This document shows positions 36,301 to 47,690 of a stretch of 64,000 nt of DNA, in pieces; the first letter of the stretch is position 1, and every line of letters starts with the position of its first letter. The position numbers and the translations under genes were made by a program. Source of the stretch: Lates calcarifer. Taxonomy: Eukaryota; Chordata; Actinopteri; Centropomidae. Under the pieces are notes generated by a model. That model was not told the origin of the DNA and ran no database searches. It worked only from the letters and a program-made list of their open reading frames with translations. The stretch covers positions 22,449,742-22,513,741 of the forward strand of contig NC_066843.1 of the NCBI RefSeq assembly GCF_001640805.2, read 5' to 3'.

Positions 36301-39300
36301 CAGGTTAGATGGAACTGTTGGTGGACAGCTGTTTTCAGCTCTCCAAAGAGATGTTATTAGGACGTTATTGGGCAGGTGATAAGTGGTGTCCGGTTTCCTT
36401 CAGACGTGCTTGAAATTGAGGCCAAACATTCAATCATTTTTTGTCACAGCAAAGGGTCTGAGTACTTATTGAATATGGAATACTACTGCCATTTCAGTGG
36501 GAAGACTGCACTCTGAACACTTAGAAAGACCAAATACAGAAATCTCTTATTTGAAGTAACCCAACTGTTTGACAGACTAATGTATGATAATGTAGAATCC
36601 CATCACCCAGGGTACAAAGCTAACTGACAAAATAAAATTAGCACAAAAAGTAAGGAAATTTGTGTTTGGTAGATTATTTCTTTGTTGTAACAATGCCTCT
36701 TGGCAATAAATCTTATACCCTTGGAAAGTCTGTTTATTATTATTAAGGTGCCACAGTTGTAAGGAACATGTATTTGTGGGATGAGCAGCACTGGAACCTG
36801 AACATGTGGAGGAACGTTATGTTCAGCAATGAGTCCAGATTCTGCCTACGGCAGTTGGATCATAGGGTTAAAGTGTGGAGAAGATGGGGAGAATCTTTTG
36901 GTGGAGGCAGTGTGATGGTGTCAGGCAGCATCTCCCTCACTGGAAAAACAAGGCTTGTCATCATTGGAGGCAATCTCAATGCAGAGAGATATTGAGATGA
37001 GATTCTGGAACCAGTGGCAATCCCATATCTCCACAGTCTGGGAGCAAACTCTATCCTCCAAGATGACAACACTCGCCCCCACAGAGCGGGGTTTATCAGA
37101 GACAACCTCCAGAATTTGGGAGTGGAGAGGATGGAGTGGCCTGCCAGCAGTCCTGACCTCAACCCCATTGAACACGTGTGGGATCAGCTTGGGTGTGCTG
37201 TTCGTGCCAGAGTGACCAACACAACCACGTTGGTTGACTTGCGACAAATGCTGGTGACCAGCATGAGGAGGAGGTGCCAGGCTGTTGTGGCTCTGTATGG
37301 TTCTTTCACACGCTACTGAGGCTCCTGTTTGTTAAATGAATAAATTGTTAAATTGCCATTTGTTTCTTCAAACTTCAATCATCCAGTCCACCAAACACCA
37401 AACAAGGGTCAATGGCAGAATAAGCAGTTTGGCGTTGGCAGAGAAGATTTGGCAAATTTTTCATGAGCATGACCCACATACTCAGCTCTGCTGCTCATCC
37501 CACAAATGCATCTTCCTTACAAATGTGGCACCATTTAAAAGGGTAATAAAGAGGCTTTCCAAGGGTATAAGATTTATTGCCAAGAAGCATTGTTACAACA
37601 AAAAAAATAATCTACCAAACACAAATTTCCTTACTTTTTGCGCTAAGTTTACATTTTGGGGTCCTTTAAAGGTGCAGGAAGTACATTTTTGTCATTGTAC
37701 AGTATATCAGAAAATTATGCTTTGAGAGTCCTATCAATGTATAATTGGTCATGTTGATAATGCATGCAAATCAGTCCTCATTTTCAAACTGTGTGTGTAC
37801 ATGTGTGTTCAAACTGTGCAGGTATTCTAGGTTGTGCTTTGGCTCATGAGGAGGTTATCAGAGAATTCATCCCTCCCTGGCTGAATGGTAATCACAATGA
37901 CATTCTCATACATGCCCAAATGTATTTTTATAAGCTCCAGGGATAAATCTCTGGTTGAAGTGCAAGAAGTAGCTTCATGGTAGTGTTTATTCCTTGCTCG
38001 TGTGAGTTGGATGTATTATCTTACACACTTGCTCTCTGTGTGTGTTTGGTTCAGTGCCTGGGCAAGTAGACAGTGCTGCTGAGGAATACCTGCGCATATA
38101 CAGAACCATTGATAAACTGGTGGTCCTGACCAGAAGTACCATTAATGATCCTACTGCTCTGTCTGAACTGAATAAACTGCAGAAAACACTAACAGGTTGT
38201 GGTAATGATGATCCTGCTCAAATATTTTACTATTACATTGGCCTAATAGTATAATATTAGTTTTACTAGTTATTTGTTAAATCCAGCTGTTTTTAGCTGT
38301 AAGCTAATTCATGAAATTGCAGCTATCATATTTTATCACCTGTGATAAAAGAATGACTCAGACATGTCTGATTGAAAGAGCTACAGTGTCCATTAGATTC
38401 TTATCTTTTCCAGACAAGGTAACTCTGAATGAGTCTGCCTTGCTTGAGTCCAAGAGTTTGGAGGAAAGAAAAAGTATTTTTCAGCAGTGGAGTCTGGAGC
38501 TGCTGGCAGCAGTAGAGACCTGGAGCCAAAGTCTGGAGGATGGAGCTTTCAAAACACATGGTCAGTGTAAACATCCAAACTGGTCAATATTACTGACAAC
38601 AGATGCATTTCATTTAAGAGATTTAAATGAGATGGAAATGCCCCTTTTCAATGTCTTTCCCCCAGTGTCTCTGCTTACTAAGCAAGTTCTTCCCCTGATT
38701 TTGAAATGGGAGTGGGGAACTACAAAAAACTTCCTGTACCAATATCAAGGTGAGAAGACAGACCTCTTCAGCAACAATAAGAATTGATTTAGGAAATTCT
38801 TTGTCTTTAAAACTACTATGATCAATATTTTTGTATTAAAGGGATATTTTGACATTTTGGATAATACAGTTGTGCTTTCTTGCAGAAAGTTAAGATATTC
38901 AGATTGATATTATTCTCATGTCATTCTTACATTTCAGTTTTGAATATGAATTAAGCAAACAAGACCTATAACAATCACTGTGATGAGGCCAAAGATAGCA
39001 GTTGACCTTAGCTCTACAAAACATTTCAGTGTCATTTTACTGTTTTCAGCTGTTTTCAGTGAAAGAACTCAAATTCACACAGTGCACTCTTCACACATCA
39101 CCAAAGTTAGCAACTAGCTGGTGAACATAGTGGAGCATTTAGCAGCTAAAGAGTTTTTGCAGAGGAGTTTGATAAAGAGTATGATTATTGAATTTATATT
39201 GCTAAGGTGTCCTAACACAAGTCAAGGCTAAGTTACTCTGTGTCTACTGGATGAATATATAACTACTTACTTGAAAGCCTTTTTGAAAGAGACTTTTCCT

Positions 39301-42300
39301 TATTTCATGATGACCCCTCAAGGAATTATAAAACATTGCCAAGGGACATAGTTCACATGAGAAACAAACAAAGAAGAAAATGATAAATAAAAAACAGATT
39401 TGCTTTTAAAGGTGGTATTAAATTGTGATTTTAAAAAAATCACTAAAAAATTTCTTTTGCTGGTCAGGTCTCACCATTCCACCTTGCCTTCAATCTAAAG
39501 AAAAATTACATCTGGTGGATGCTGGGCTGTTGATTAATGTAGCGTACCCTCCATTTCTGGGGGACAAGAGAGACATTGACCTCATGATTGCACCAGAGTT
39601 CAGCGCTGGAAACATGTTTGAGGTACTGTAAAGAGTGTGTGTGTTTTGTGTGTGTGTGTGTGTGTGCACTTGCAGCCAGGGGCAGTGTTTTAAACCATAA
39701 CATTAGCACTGTTAGCTAACTATAGCTCATAAAATCTGTCATTTCAGTTAGAAAAAAATTATGGTTGCTGGTCAAAAATGAGAACTAACAAATAAGTTTC
39801 ACTTGCCCTGTACCTGCATATACAGTATACAAAAACAAAACTGAGCATGCTGCTGTGCAATATCAATAAAATGTTAAATGATTAAAAATGATCAAAATAC
39901 GATTAATTAAACAATTATTCTTTTATTTTAGGTTGAAACACTGGGTATTTAGTCTTGTTAATTAAAATAATACAGTATTATACATTGAAAATAATGTAAC
40001 AGAAGTGAGTATACCTGTGATCAATAAAGTCAGTTTACCTTTGACCACTACAACAAAAGGAAAACGCACACCACAGATGTAATTTCCAGCTAAGGCTAAC
40101 TGCATGAACAATGTTATAAATTAACTTGTGAACACAGGTTGGGATCTCATGCCATGTGCTGAAAGCAGAACAATAGAGGGGCCTACATGTAGCCCCAGAA
40201 GCCTGAGCTAGAGTGTTTTGGCCTTTGAGAAAACTTCTTTATCAGAAGACTAGGCATGGTTTAGTGCATTGCTGCCTCCCATGGGTGTTATGTTATTGCT
40301 CCTTTTGCCATCTGAAATCTAAAGTGACCAGTCAAAAGTTTGGACACACTCTCATTCTGAAGCTCTCTGAGAGTTTTCCATTAGAACTGCTGGGTGTTCC
40401 CAGGTTGCCTAATGCTATGAATAACATCCTTGTTTCCCCAGCATAGAGAAGGGAATGCATCAAGATGTGCTACTGTGACTCCAGGACTCCACATTCACAA
40501 TTGCCATCTCTGTGCTTCCCAACTAGCACTAATCCACTTGCTAGTCCACAATGTCCCAGCCTTATTCTTGGAATTTTGATCTAAACTTCCTAGGAATAGT
40601 CACTTTTCTTCCAGGTTTAGCTATGGCTGGATGTTATTAGCTTTCTCCCTCTGTTGTCTGCATCCCACTCTTGTTGCCATTGATGAACCAGTCTCTCATT
40701 GATAATGCTGCAGTGCTCCATTCTGCCAACTGGCACATGTACATCCACATTGTCCCTGCCTAAACCTGCCCTAGCTATCCTATCTGCCACCTCATTGCCC
40801 TCAACACCGACATGTGCTGGTACCCATAGAAAACCTGTATTCATTTCCTACCTCTCCAGATTACATGCCGTTATTAAGTTCTCCGCCACTGGTATGGCTC
40901 TGCTCCCTCCCCATCTTCCAGTGCCATCAAGGCAGATAATGAAATTGTGCATACATCAACTTTAGTCAATCCCTTCTTCCACCCACCAGAGTTGTCTCCA
41001 CCTGCTGAGAAGACTGAGGTCCTTCGGAGTGTGCAGGTCACTGCTAAAGACCTTTTATGACTCTGTGGTGGCCTCTGCCATCTTTTATGCAGTGGACGTG
41101 CCGTCTCTTTCCTGGACTGCTCTCTGGACTCCACTGAGGAGGTGGGTGAGAGGAGGATGTTGGCCAAGCTGACGCCTGTCATGGACAACCCCTCCCAACC
41201 CCTGCACCCCCTGCACGGAGACCTGAGTAGCTCCTTCAGTAACAGACTGCTGCATCTCCAGTGCAAAAAGGAGCACTACCACAGGTCATTCATTCCAACA
41301 GCCATCAGACTGTACAACACCAGTCTGACCCAACAATAAACCTGCACTCTGGACACTCTATCTCTTCCCCGGATTCAGCCAGGAACCTTATAATATTTAT
41401 GAGCTTCTCACATTTACTTAAATTTTTTCCCATATGTTCTCTATATATGAGTCTTTCATCCATCTATTTATCCATTATTTATAGTGTTTATCCATTAAGG
41501 GTCACGGGGCAGCTGGAGCCTATCCCAGCCGACTTTTGGCAAGAGGTGGGGTACACCCTCGACAGATCACCAGTCCATCACAGGGCCAACACATATAGAC
41601 CATTCAGCCATTCACACTCACATTCACATCTACAGGCAATTTAGAGTCACCAATTAACCTGCATGTCTTTGGACTGTGGGAGGAAGTCAGACCACCCAGA
41701 GAGAACCCACGCAGGCACAGGAAGAACGTGCAAATTCTTGATATCTCTAGCTGATACAAAATGTCATTCAGAGGCGCTGCTGTCCCACAAGTTGTGAATG
41801 GACAGGCTAGGCTCAACAGATATGTGAACATGGTAAATATGTAATGTAATGTACCTTGGGTGACCATATTCTGTAAAACTGTAAAAAGTCTGAAACACTG
41901 TTCACCCTCTGCACTCTTCACAGACTCTGACTCTTGCCAGAGACTATGCAACTGAAGTGAGGAAGCCTTTCCCAGAGATAGACAACAAAATCCTGGAGGA
42001 GAGAGACTGGCCAAAGGACTGCTACGTGTTCGAGGGAAAAGAGAAGGAGCCCACGATCATTTACATGCCACTCTTCAACAGACAGAACTGCAAAGGTCTG
42101 TTGCACATACAGTTGCAGATTTGTTTTTAGTGAGTTTTCTCCTCAAAGGCAGAACTGCCCTGTAGACAAGCATAAACGTAAATTTCAATGGACAGAAAAA
42201 AAGGAAACAGAATTTTTTGGTGAACAAGTTGCTAATAATTTAGCCTATGCAACAAAACAACGTTAAAGCAGCAGTGTGGGTTATCCATAGGTTAGCTAGG

Positions 42301-45289
42301 AAACTGTGTTTGTATTTTTACTTGTCTAATGTATTAAGCAGTATGGACACATTTTGTGAATAGAATTAACAGGGCAGTGTAAATGTTTTTCTTTCTGTTT
42401 TGTCTGCCCTGTATAGATGCCATTGCTTGCTGTTTGCTCTGAACAATGCATGTTTCTGTAAATTTGAGACCTTTTCCCTCAGTGGAAGCTAAGCCTTATT
42501 TCACAATTACTTCATAAATAAGAAACCGGAGAGAAATTAAAAATAGCATTTGAAGTTGTGTGTTTGATTTATATTGGTCACTAATGACATTCCCATCAGC
42601 CTCAGCTACCTTGTGTTCAGTGTTAATTAGTTGTTGTTAGATGGTAGCATGCTAAAATGCAAAACTAAGATAGTAAACACAGAAAACATACCTGCCATTG
42701 CGCAAAACATACCATGGGCATGGTAACATGCTCACATTAGCATTAACCACAAAGTACAGCTGCACCCAACAGAGCCACTGGTGTGGCTGTAGACTTGTGG
42801 TCTTGTTTTTACATAACAGTGAAATGGTATGCAATGGTATCAGTCCAGGGAGTACGCCGCCTCTTGCCCAATGTCAGCTGGGATAGGCTTCAGCTCCCCG
42901 GTGACCCTTATAGATAAGCGGTATAGATAACTGATGGATGGATGGTGAATGGTATTGATCTGATATGGAACCAGCCTGATGGCACATTAGCTGTGTCAAT
43001 ATATTATAGACTGTGGCTTTGCCATTAACAATCAGACCACATCTATGCTGAGCCATTGTTGCCACTCTCAATCTCTTTTGTTGCTGTATTTCACATCTAT
43101 CGCATGGTCTAAGTGTCAGACTATTTAAACTAGCATTGTTTTACTCAGGTTTAATCTAATATGATTCATGGTGCGAAAATCATATATCAGTAATCTATTT
43201 TCTTACATGCAGGGATGTATAATGGTCCTGTAGCCTGCGACTCAACCTGGTGAATGTATAAATTGATTTATGTACCAATAAAGTTGAGGTACATATTCAT
43301 TTAGGCTGCAAACTTATTTCTAGGTGCACCATGGTCTGGATTTGGATGTTTGCTAGTTTTGTGTTTGAGTAACTGACAGCACTGAAAATGGACACTGTTA
43401 GGGGTCTGAAGCCATGCTAGCAGGAACCTACACAGTAATATTCCTTTTTAAAATGAATAATATGCAGTTGATTTGCAGTACAAAATTCAAAGTACAGCTT
43501 GACTTGAGTAGCAGAATGGTTCACTAAAAATATTGGCTGATGCCATTTCACAAAGCAGCTTACAAGTGAGGGACAACACTAAAGCTTCAGTGCAGTGGGA
43601 GACAGTGGGAAGAGACCTTGATATACTGTATTTATATACATACACACACATTATATACTGGCTGTGCTACTTATTACTTGCTGGTTCAGTTTTGCTTTAT
43701 ACTTTTAGCAAGGTGTCATGGAAAAGGGGGGCCACATAATTGGAGTCCAACTTGTCTTAAATGTCTTCTATAGATGCAGAGGAGTTCAAAGCAAGGATGG
43801 AGGAGTTCTCCACCTTCCAGTATGCCTTCAGCCAGGAGAAGATTGAGTTTATGTTAGAGACGGTGAAAGCTAACATGAAGAACAACAAGGATACTCTGGT
43901 GAGAGAGATAAATAAGGCCGCTCTACGCAGACAGAATAAGAGGTAAGGATGGGCGAGTGAGAGGGGTGTTATGTGAGAGAGGCAGAGGTAGATATAAAAG
44001 AATCATGACAAAAACTGAATCTCACATCTCTTTCCAGCAATCAATCAGAAATAATTAAGTCAAGTCAGGTCAAGTCAATTTTTATTTATATAAATCACAA
44101 CCAAAGTTATCTTGAGGCACTTTTCATTTAGAGCAGGTCTAGACCATACTCTTTATAAAATTTATAAAGAGAGACCCAACATTTCCCACCATGAGCAGCA
44201 GTAGGCGACAGTAGCAAAGAGAAACTTCCTTTAAGAGGCAGAAACCTTGAGCAGAACTGGCCATCTGCCTCGACCGGTTGGGTTGAGAAAGAGAGAGAGG
44301 GGGGGGAGGGGGAGAAAAGGAGGTAAAGAACAGGGACAAAAGAACATAGCATAATACAGATTCCATGTAGAGATAGAAAATGCTATCAATAATAACAATA
44401 GTAGCAATAATATTATAAGTAGTACTAATAATTATTCATTTAATTATTAGGTATAACAGCAGGCTTTGAGCAGATTTGTGGGAGCAGCAGGAGGCTTGTC
44501 ATCATAGAACAGATTCTACAGCTCCGGAGGCAGAAATACCTGCAGAAAGAGACAAGAGATGGAAGAACACAATACTATGAGAAAGGGAGGATATCGAGTT
44601 AGCACCATGTATTTATGAGATATAATTACATGTAGATAGAGAATATGTTAACTGAACTTCAGAAAACAAGTTCAATAAACTTAAGATATCAAGTTAAATC
44701 AACTGTTTAGTCACATGGACAGTAATTATACAGACCTGTTTTCCTTTTACATTTTCTCAGTTCATTTGACATAAAACTTAAAGAAGTGATTTTGATGTTA
44801 GACAACATCCAGCCTTGGATGTTAACTTTGTACTGACAAAACTGCTTAACGCTTAGACATGTTAAATAATAAGTGTACAAGGTTTGGGACTGGATTCAGT
44901 CCTAACATTAATTTTTGTTAACATTGTTTTCATTATCATGGAACGAAACAACCATGACTTGACTTACATGTATTGAAGACACACAGCAAGTTTACATTAC
45001 GTCTCTTCAAACTACTTTATAAACTTAATTTAATAAGTTGAGTAATTGTCAGCAATCCACTCTAGTCAAGTGGTACAGATATTCAAAGTTGAATCAACTT
45101 TAAATTGGCCAAACTTATTTAGTTACATTTTACATTCGGTGAAATATGCCAATTAAGTGTACTAAAATCTTTTTTTTAAAACTCTTAGTAAATTGGAAAG
45201 CCACGATGATTATGATATGGTGAACAGAATAATATTTTTTATAGTTTGATATAGTTAATTCTAATTAATATTGGCATCATATTTATAAT

Positions 45290-45355
<66 letters not shown>

Positions 45356-45836
45356 TTCAGATTAAACCAATAAAATTCTTAAGGCAAACAAGAATTTCCC
45401 GCATGTGAAGAAAGGCAGTCTTGCTGTTAATAACTTCATAGGTTTGGACCACTTTTGGTCATATTTGCAGTTGATTTGTAGTACAAAATCCAAAGTACAG
45501 CTTGACTTGAATAGCAAAATAGTTACTATAAATATTACATTGGTCAAACCTAAGAGAAAACTCTAAGTAGTCTGAAGTCGCTAATTAGTGCTATTTAAGA
45601 ACAAATCTGTTTGTACAACTGGTTCTTGCATGAGAACCAGTGTGTGTGAAGGGAGATGGATGGATAAAAATGGACTCAATAAAAGGAGTTTATGCAATAT
45701 CTGTGTATCACTGTGTGTCTGAGACAGAGAGAGAGATGTGGATGGCAGGTGAATAAATAACCGACTTATCAGAAATCTAACGTCCTAATGTCCTTTTCTC
45801 TTTTTTCTCCTTTCCAGGAAGTCATTGCAACACTAA
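30348..45836 (+). CDS. pla2g4c: Cytosolic phospholipase A2 gamma-like (group IVC), 14 coding exons
   Basis: Predicted Ser/Asp-dyad lipase hydrolysing glycerophospholipids; no C2 domain, as in PLA2G4C. Exons: 30348-30461, 30931-31041, 32066-32208, 34264-34450, 35458-35563, 35657-35797, 37822-37887, 38055-38195, 38414-38560, 38666-38749, 39468-39622, 41924-42095, 43774-43942, 45818-45836. They have GT-AG borders, all phases agree, and total 1755 nt (584 aa; human 541). Motifs: SGGGQRA (86-92, oxyanion), GVSGSTW with nucleophile Ser119, MDLRHL and NPYPIYSAIEK, WFEVSPHEAGF, KWEWGTTKNFLY, HLVDAG with catalytic Asp431, PEFSAGNMFE. Start chosen at the ATG at 30348 because the frame is open into the well-supported part; a CAG acceptor at 30406-30408 could instead mean a further upstream first exon. 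The start yields a signal-peptide-like N-terminus. There is no C-terminal CaaX box. The symbol is by family resemblance; a teleost paralogue is possible. Confidence 0.88.
34545..34860 (+). mobile_element. tRNA-derived SINE (family D), copy 2, in a cPLA2 intron
   Basis: Same structure as 22215-22505: 'ctgtggctcaggaggtagaa', 'ggttcaatccctggcttctc', 'tatccttgggcaagatactg', and a tail ending 'agtccatttaccatttacca'. It lies in the intron after the fourth coding exon. Confidence 0.8.
36010..36500 (-). mobile_element. Tc1-like transposon relic in a cPLA2 intron
   Basis: Contains 'tagtccacactcaatacctc', 'ataatgacaaagcaaaaaca', 'aactgaaatatcacgttgac' and 'ctctgtcaggttagatgg'. These are terminal and N-terminal transposase-derived blocks of a Tc1 family well known from salmonids and other fish. 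It ends with an inverted 'aaagggtctgagtacttatt'. Most of the transposase is deleted. By my reading the coding strand is minus. Confidence 0.7.
36641..37643 (+). mobile_element. Tc1-like element with ~120-bp terminal inverted repeats and 5'-deleted transposase
   Basis: About 1.0 kb, with terminal repeats starting GCACAAAAAGTAAGGAAATT and matching over roughly 120 bp at the right end, flanked by TA at 36639-36640 and 37644-37645. The + strand encodes the C-terminal half of a Tc1 transposase: NVMFSNESRFCL (first catalytic Asp position read as Asn-Glu in this copy), LQDDNTRPHRA (second Asp) and SSPDLNPIEHVWDQLG (third acidic residue, Glu), to a TGA at 37317-37319. One in-frame stop follows NAERY (near 36993). 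The HTH N-terminal half is missing. It lies in the cPLA2 intron 35798-37821. Confidence 0.88.
40317..40970 (-). mobile_element. LINE fragment with RNase H domain, in a cPLA2 intron
   Basis: The minus-strand translation of 40844-40617 shows FLWVPAHVGVEGNEVADRIA, the C-terminal RNase H block of I-clade-like LINEs, followed by HQWQQEWDADNRGRKL. The sequence at 40320-40357 ('tcaaaagtttggacacactc') resembles a separate Tc1-like end next to it. Ends are approximate. Confidence 0.7.
40990..41345 (+). mobile_element. LINE fragment, ORF2 C-terminus, in a cPLA2 intron
   Basis: Plus-strand blocks, in shifting frames: LLKTFYDSVVASAIFYAV (about 41043-41095), EEVGERRMLAKLTPVMDNP (about 41137-41193), then LSSSFSNRLLHLQCKKEHY and HRSFIPTAIRLYNTSL to a TAA at 41337-41339. 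This is the characteristic C-terminal end of a fish LINE ORF2. Confidence 0.75.
41450..41720 (-). mobile_element. tRNA-derived SINE (family A), partial, in a cPLA2 intron
   Basis: Reverse-orientation body: 'gcctatcccagccgactttt', 'gatcaccagtccatcacagg', 'cctgcatgtctttggactgt'. The tRNA-like head is absent or degraded beyond about 41720. Confidence 0.7.
42850..42950 (+). mobile_element. tRNA-derived SINE (family A), 3' end
   Basis: Forward-orientation 3' end: 'gcccaatgtcagctgggata', 'ggtgacccttatagataagc', and the tail repeat 'gatggatggatgg'. Confidence 0.7.
43466..43536 (+). repeat. Short duplicated segment, copy 1
   Basis: 'gttgatttgcagtacaaaat' through 'agtacagcttgacttgagta' closely matches 45465-45535 about 2 kb away. 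It is in the cPLA2 intron before the penultimate coding exon. Confidence 0.7.
44062..44310. repeat. Interspersed repeat (family B), copy 2
   Basis: 'gtcaatttttatttatataa', 'ggcacttttcatttagagc', 'aggtctagaccatactctt' and 'cccaccatgagcagcagtag' match copy 1 at 17404-17580 in the same order. It lies in the last cPLA2 intron. Confidence 0.7.
45288..45351. repeat. (TA)n microsatellite
   Basis: About 30 uninterrupted TA units in the last cPLA2 intron. Perfect self-complementarity means it could extrude as a cruciform, and it is prone to assembly length error. Confidence 0.95.
45465..45537 (+). repeat. Short duplicated segment, copy 2
   Basis: 'gttgatttgtagtacaaaat' and 'agtacagcttgacttgaata' match copy 1 at 43466-43536 with about ten differences over 70 bp. 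Confidence 0.7.
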
Positions 45837-46489
45837 AGCTTTGATTCTAATCTTTTTTGGTTTGGCATGAACTGAACCACTCTGTGGTTTCATAATGATT
45901 ATAAATCAGACTCTGACTTTAGAGTCTCAGTTCTCAGACAGACCCAGCCACATGAGCAATACATAATCATGTAATGCATGCAAGAAAGAAGCTATGTCTT
46001 TTTTACTACTTTAAATATCAATTACATATGTGACAGCATGTATCTTATTTAGGTTTGAGTATTTGTATTTTGCATGTTTTAAGTCAGAGCCTAAATTCCC
46101 ACGAAGAGAAATCTCAGTGTTACAGCAGTTTAGACAGTTCTCTGATTCTGGCTTTGTGACCATGGTTTGTTTCAACCTGTTGTTTCAACAAGATAACGCC
46201 CTCTTACGCTAATCCAGCTTCATAAAGAAAAGTTTTTCCCTGTTGATTGTTGAAGAACTCAACCCCACCCAGTGCCTTTAAGATCAAATAGAACATCAAT
46301 TGTGAACTACGCCTTATCACCCAACGTGAGTGCCTGACCTCACAAACATTTACAGTGGATTACTTTTTTGTCACTTTTGTGTTGGTTAGTAATGATAGAT
46401 GATCTGTAGTCTGTAGTGTATGAATAGTAAAGTCCCTGTCAAACTCAAAAATGTGTTTTGCTTTTTCTTCCTTCACTGTAATGTTTGAA
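45837..46489. other. 3' UTR and downstream DNA of the cPLA2-gamma-like gene
   Basis: Follows the TAA at 45834-45836. No canonical AATAAA was identified. A near match (AATAGTAAA) is at about 46424-46432. The open frame at 46030-46212 has no family resemblance. Confidence 0.4.
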
Positions 46490-46850
46490 TGTAATGATGT
46501 ACAGTGGCTTCAGAACGTAATCAGACCCCTTCACTTTTTGCACATTATGTTTTATAAATTCATTTAAAATCAAAAATGAAATTATCCCATTTACAGTAGT
46601 ATTCAGTGAAGCATCTGTGAACTGCCATCTTTAGGTCTCTCTACAGATGTTCAATGGGGTTGAAGTCTGGGTTACTGAAGGACAGTTTTCTTGGCTGTTT
46701 GCTTCAGCTCATTGTTGTGCTGAAAGATGAAAACAGGTTGCACGCACCTGGAATTGGAGATTTATAAAAATGGTGCCTGTAAAAAAATTCCTGGATCCAA
46801 AATGTTCCGTATTGTAAGCCCGACCCCAAAGGTTCCTGTAAGGAGTGTAA
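46490..46850 (-). mobile_element. Tc1-like transposon relic
   Basis: 'gtggcttcagaacgtaatca' then 'gaccccttcactttttgcac' resembles a Tc1 terminal sequence. It is followed by 'acagatgttcaatggggttg' and 'aagtctgggttactgaagga', the reverse complement of the SPDLNPIE-coding region. Heavily deleted. Confidence 0.65.
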
Positions 46851-46863
46851 TGATACATTCATC

Positions 46864-47470
46864 TACATCAATCAATCAAACTTTATTTGTATAGCACCTT
46901 TCACACAGGTTAATACAGTTCAAAGTGCTTCTCAGGTCCTCAGGCAGACTAGTCCAGCAGCTTGGAGCATAAAAGCTTAAAGCTGCCTCACCATAACTAT
47001 TTGTCCTGTACTTAGGAACAATTAATAGAGTTGCACCTGAGGACCTAAGGAGGCGTATTGGTTCATACGTTTTAAGCATGTGTGACAAGTAAGCTGGTGC
47101 AAGACCATGTAGTGCTTTAAAAACAAGTAAAAGAATCTTAAAATCAATACAGAAACTGACAGGTAACCAACGTAATGACTTTAAAACAGGTGTAATGTGG
47201 TCTTTCTTTCTGGTCCTGGTCAGCATTCAGGCTGCAGAGTTCTGAATTAGCTGTAACCGATTTATAGCATTTTTAGGTAGACCAGATAAAAGAGCATTAT
47301 AATAGTCAAGCCTGCCTGATATAAAGGCATGAATCAGCTTGTCTGTATCACTCAGAGACTGAAATGGTCGCACCTTAGAAATGTTTTTAAGGTGATAGAA
47401 AAGCCAATTTAGAGAGTTAATGTAAGCATTAAAGTTTAAGATCACACCAAGATTTCTTGCTTGTTGGCTT
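46864..47470 (-). mobile_element. LINE fragment, RT C-terminus and 3' end
   Basis: On the minus strand: LHAFISGRLDYYNALLSGLP-like block (47445-47227), then TRTRKKDHITPVLKSLRWLP, ILLLVFKALHGLAPAYLSHML, SYGEAALSFYAPSCWTSLPE (47226-46876). The 3' tail at 46864-46920 reads on the plus strand 'tcaatcaatcaaactttatt' 'tgtatagcacctttcac'. It belongs to the CR1/L2/Rex-like group, distinct in sequence from the 19417 copy. Confidence 0.78.
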
Positions 47471-47589
47471 GAGGTAGGACCAAAGTTTAGTCCTGGATAG
47501 GATATAGGATACCCTATAAATGGAATTCAAAGCATATTGGAGGCTTTATTGGGATTAATTAGCTGTTTACAGTCATTATACTCATAATG

Positions 47590-47690
47590 TGAGTGTGATT
47601 GGTTGTTTGTCTGTATATATTGGCCCTGTGATGGACTGGTGATCTGTCCTACTGTCATACCCTGCCTCTCGCCCAATGTCGGAGAGAACA
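47590..47690 (+). mobile_element. tRNA-derived SINE (family A), fragment
   Basis: 'tatattggccctgtgatgga', 'ctggtgatctgtcctactg' and 'cctgcctctcgcccaatgtc' match the body of the 18780-19075 copy. Confidence 0.65.
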
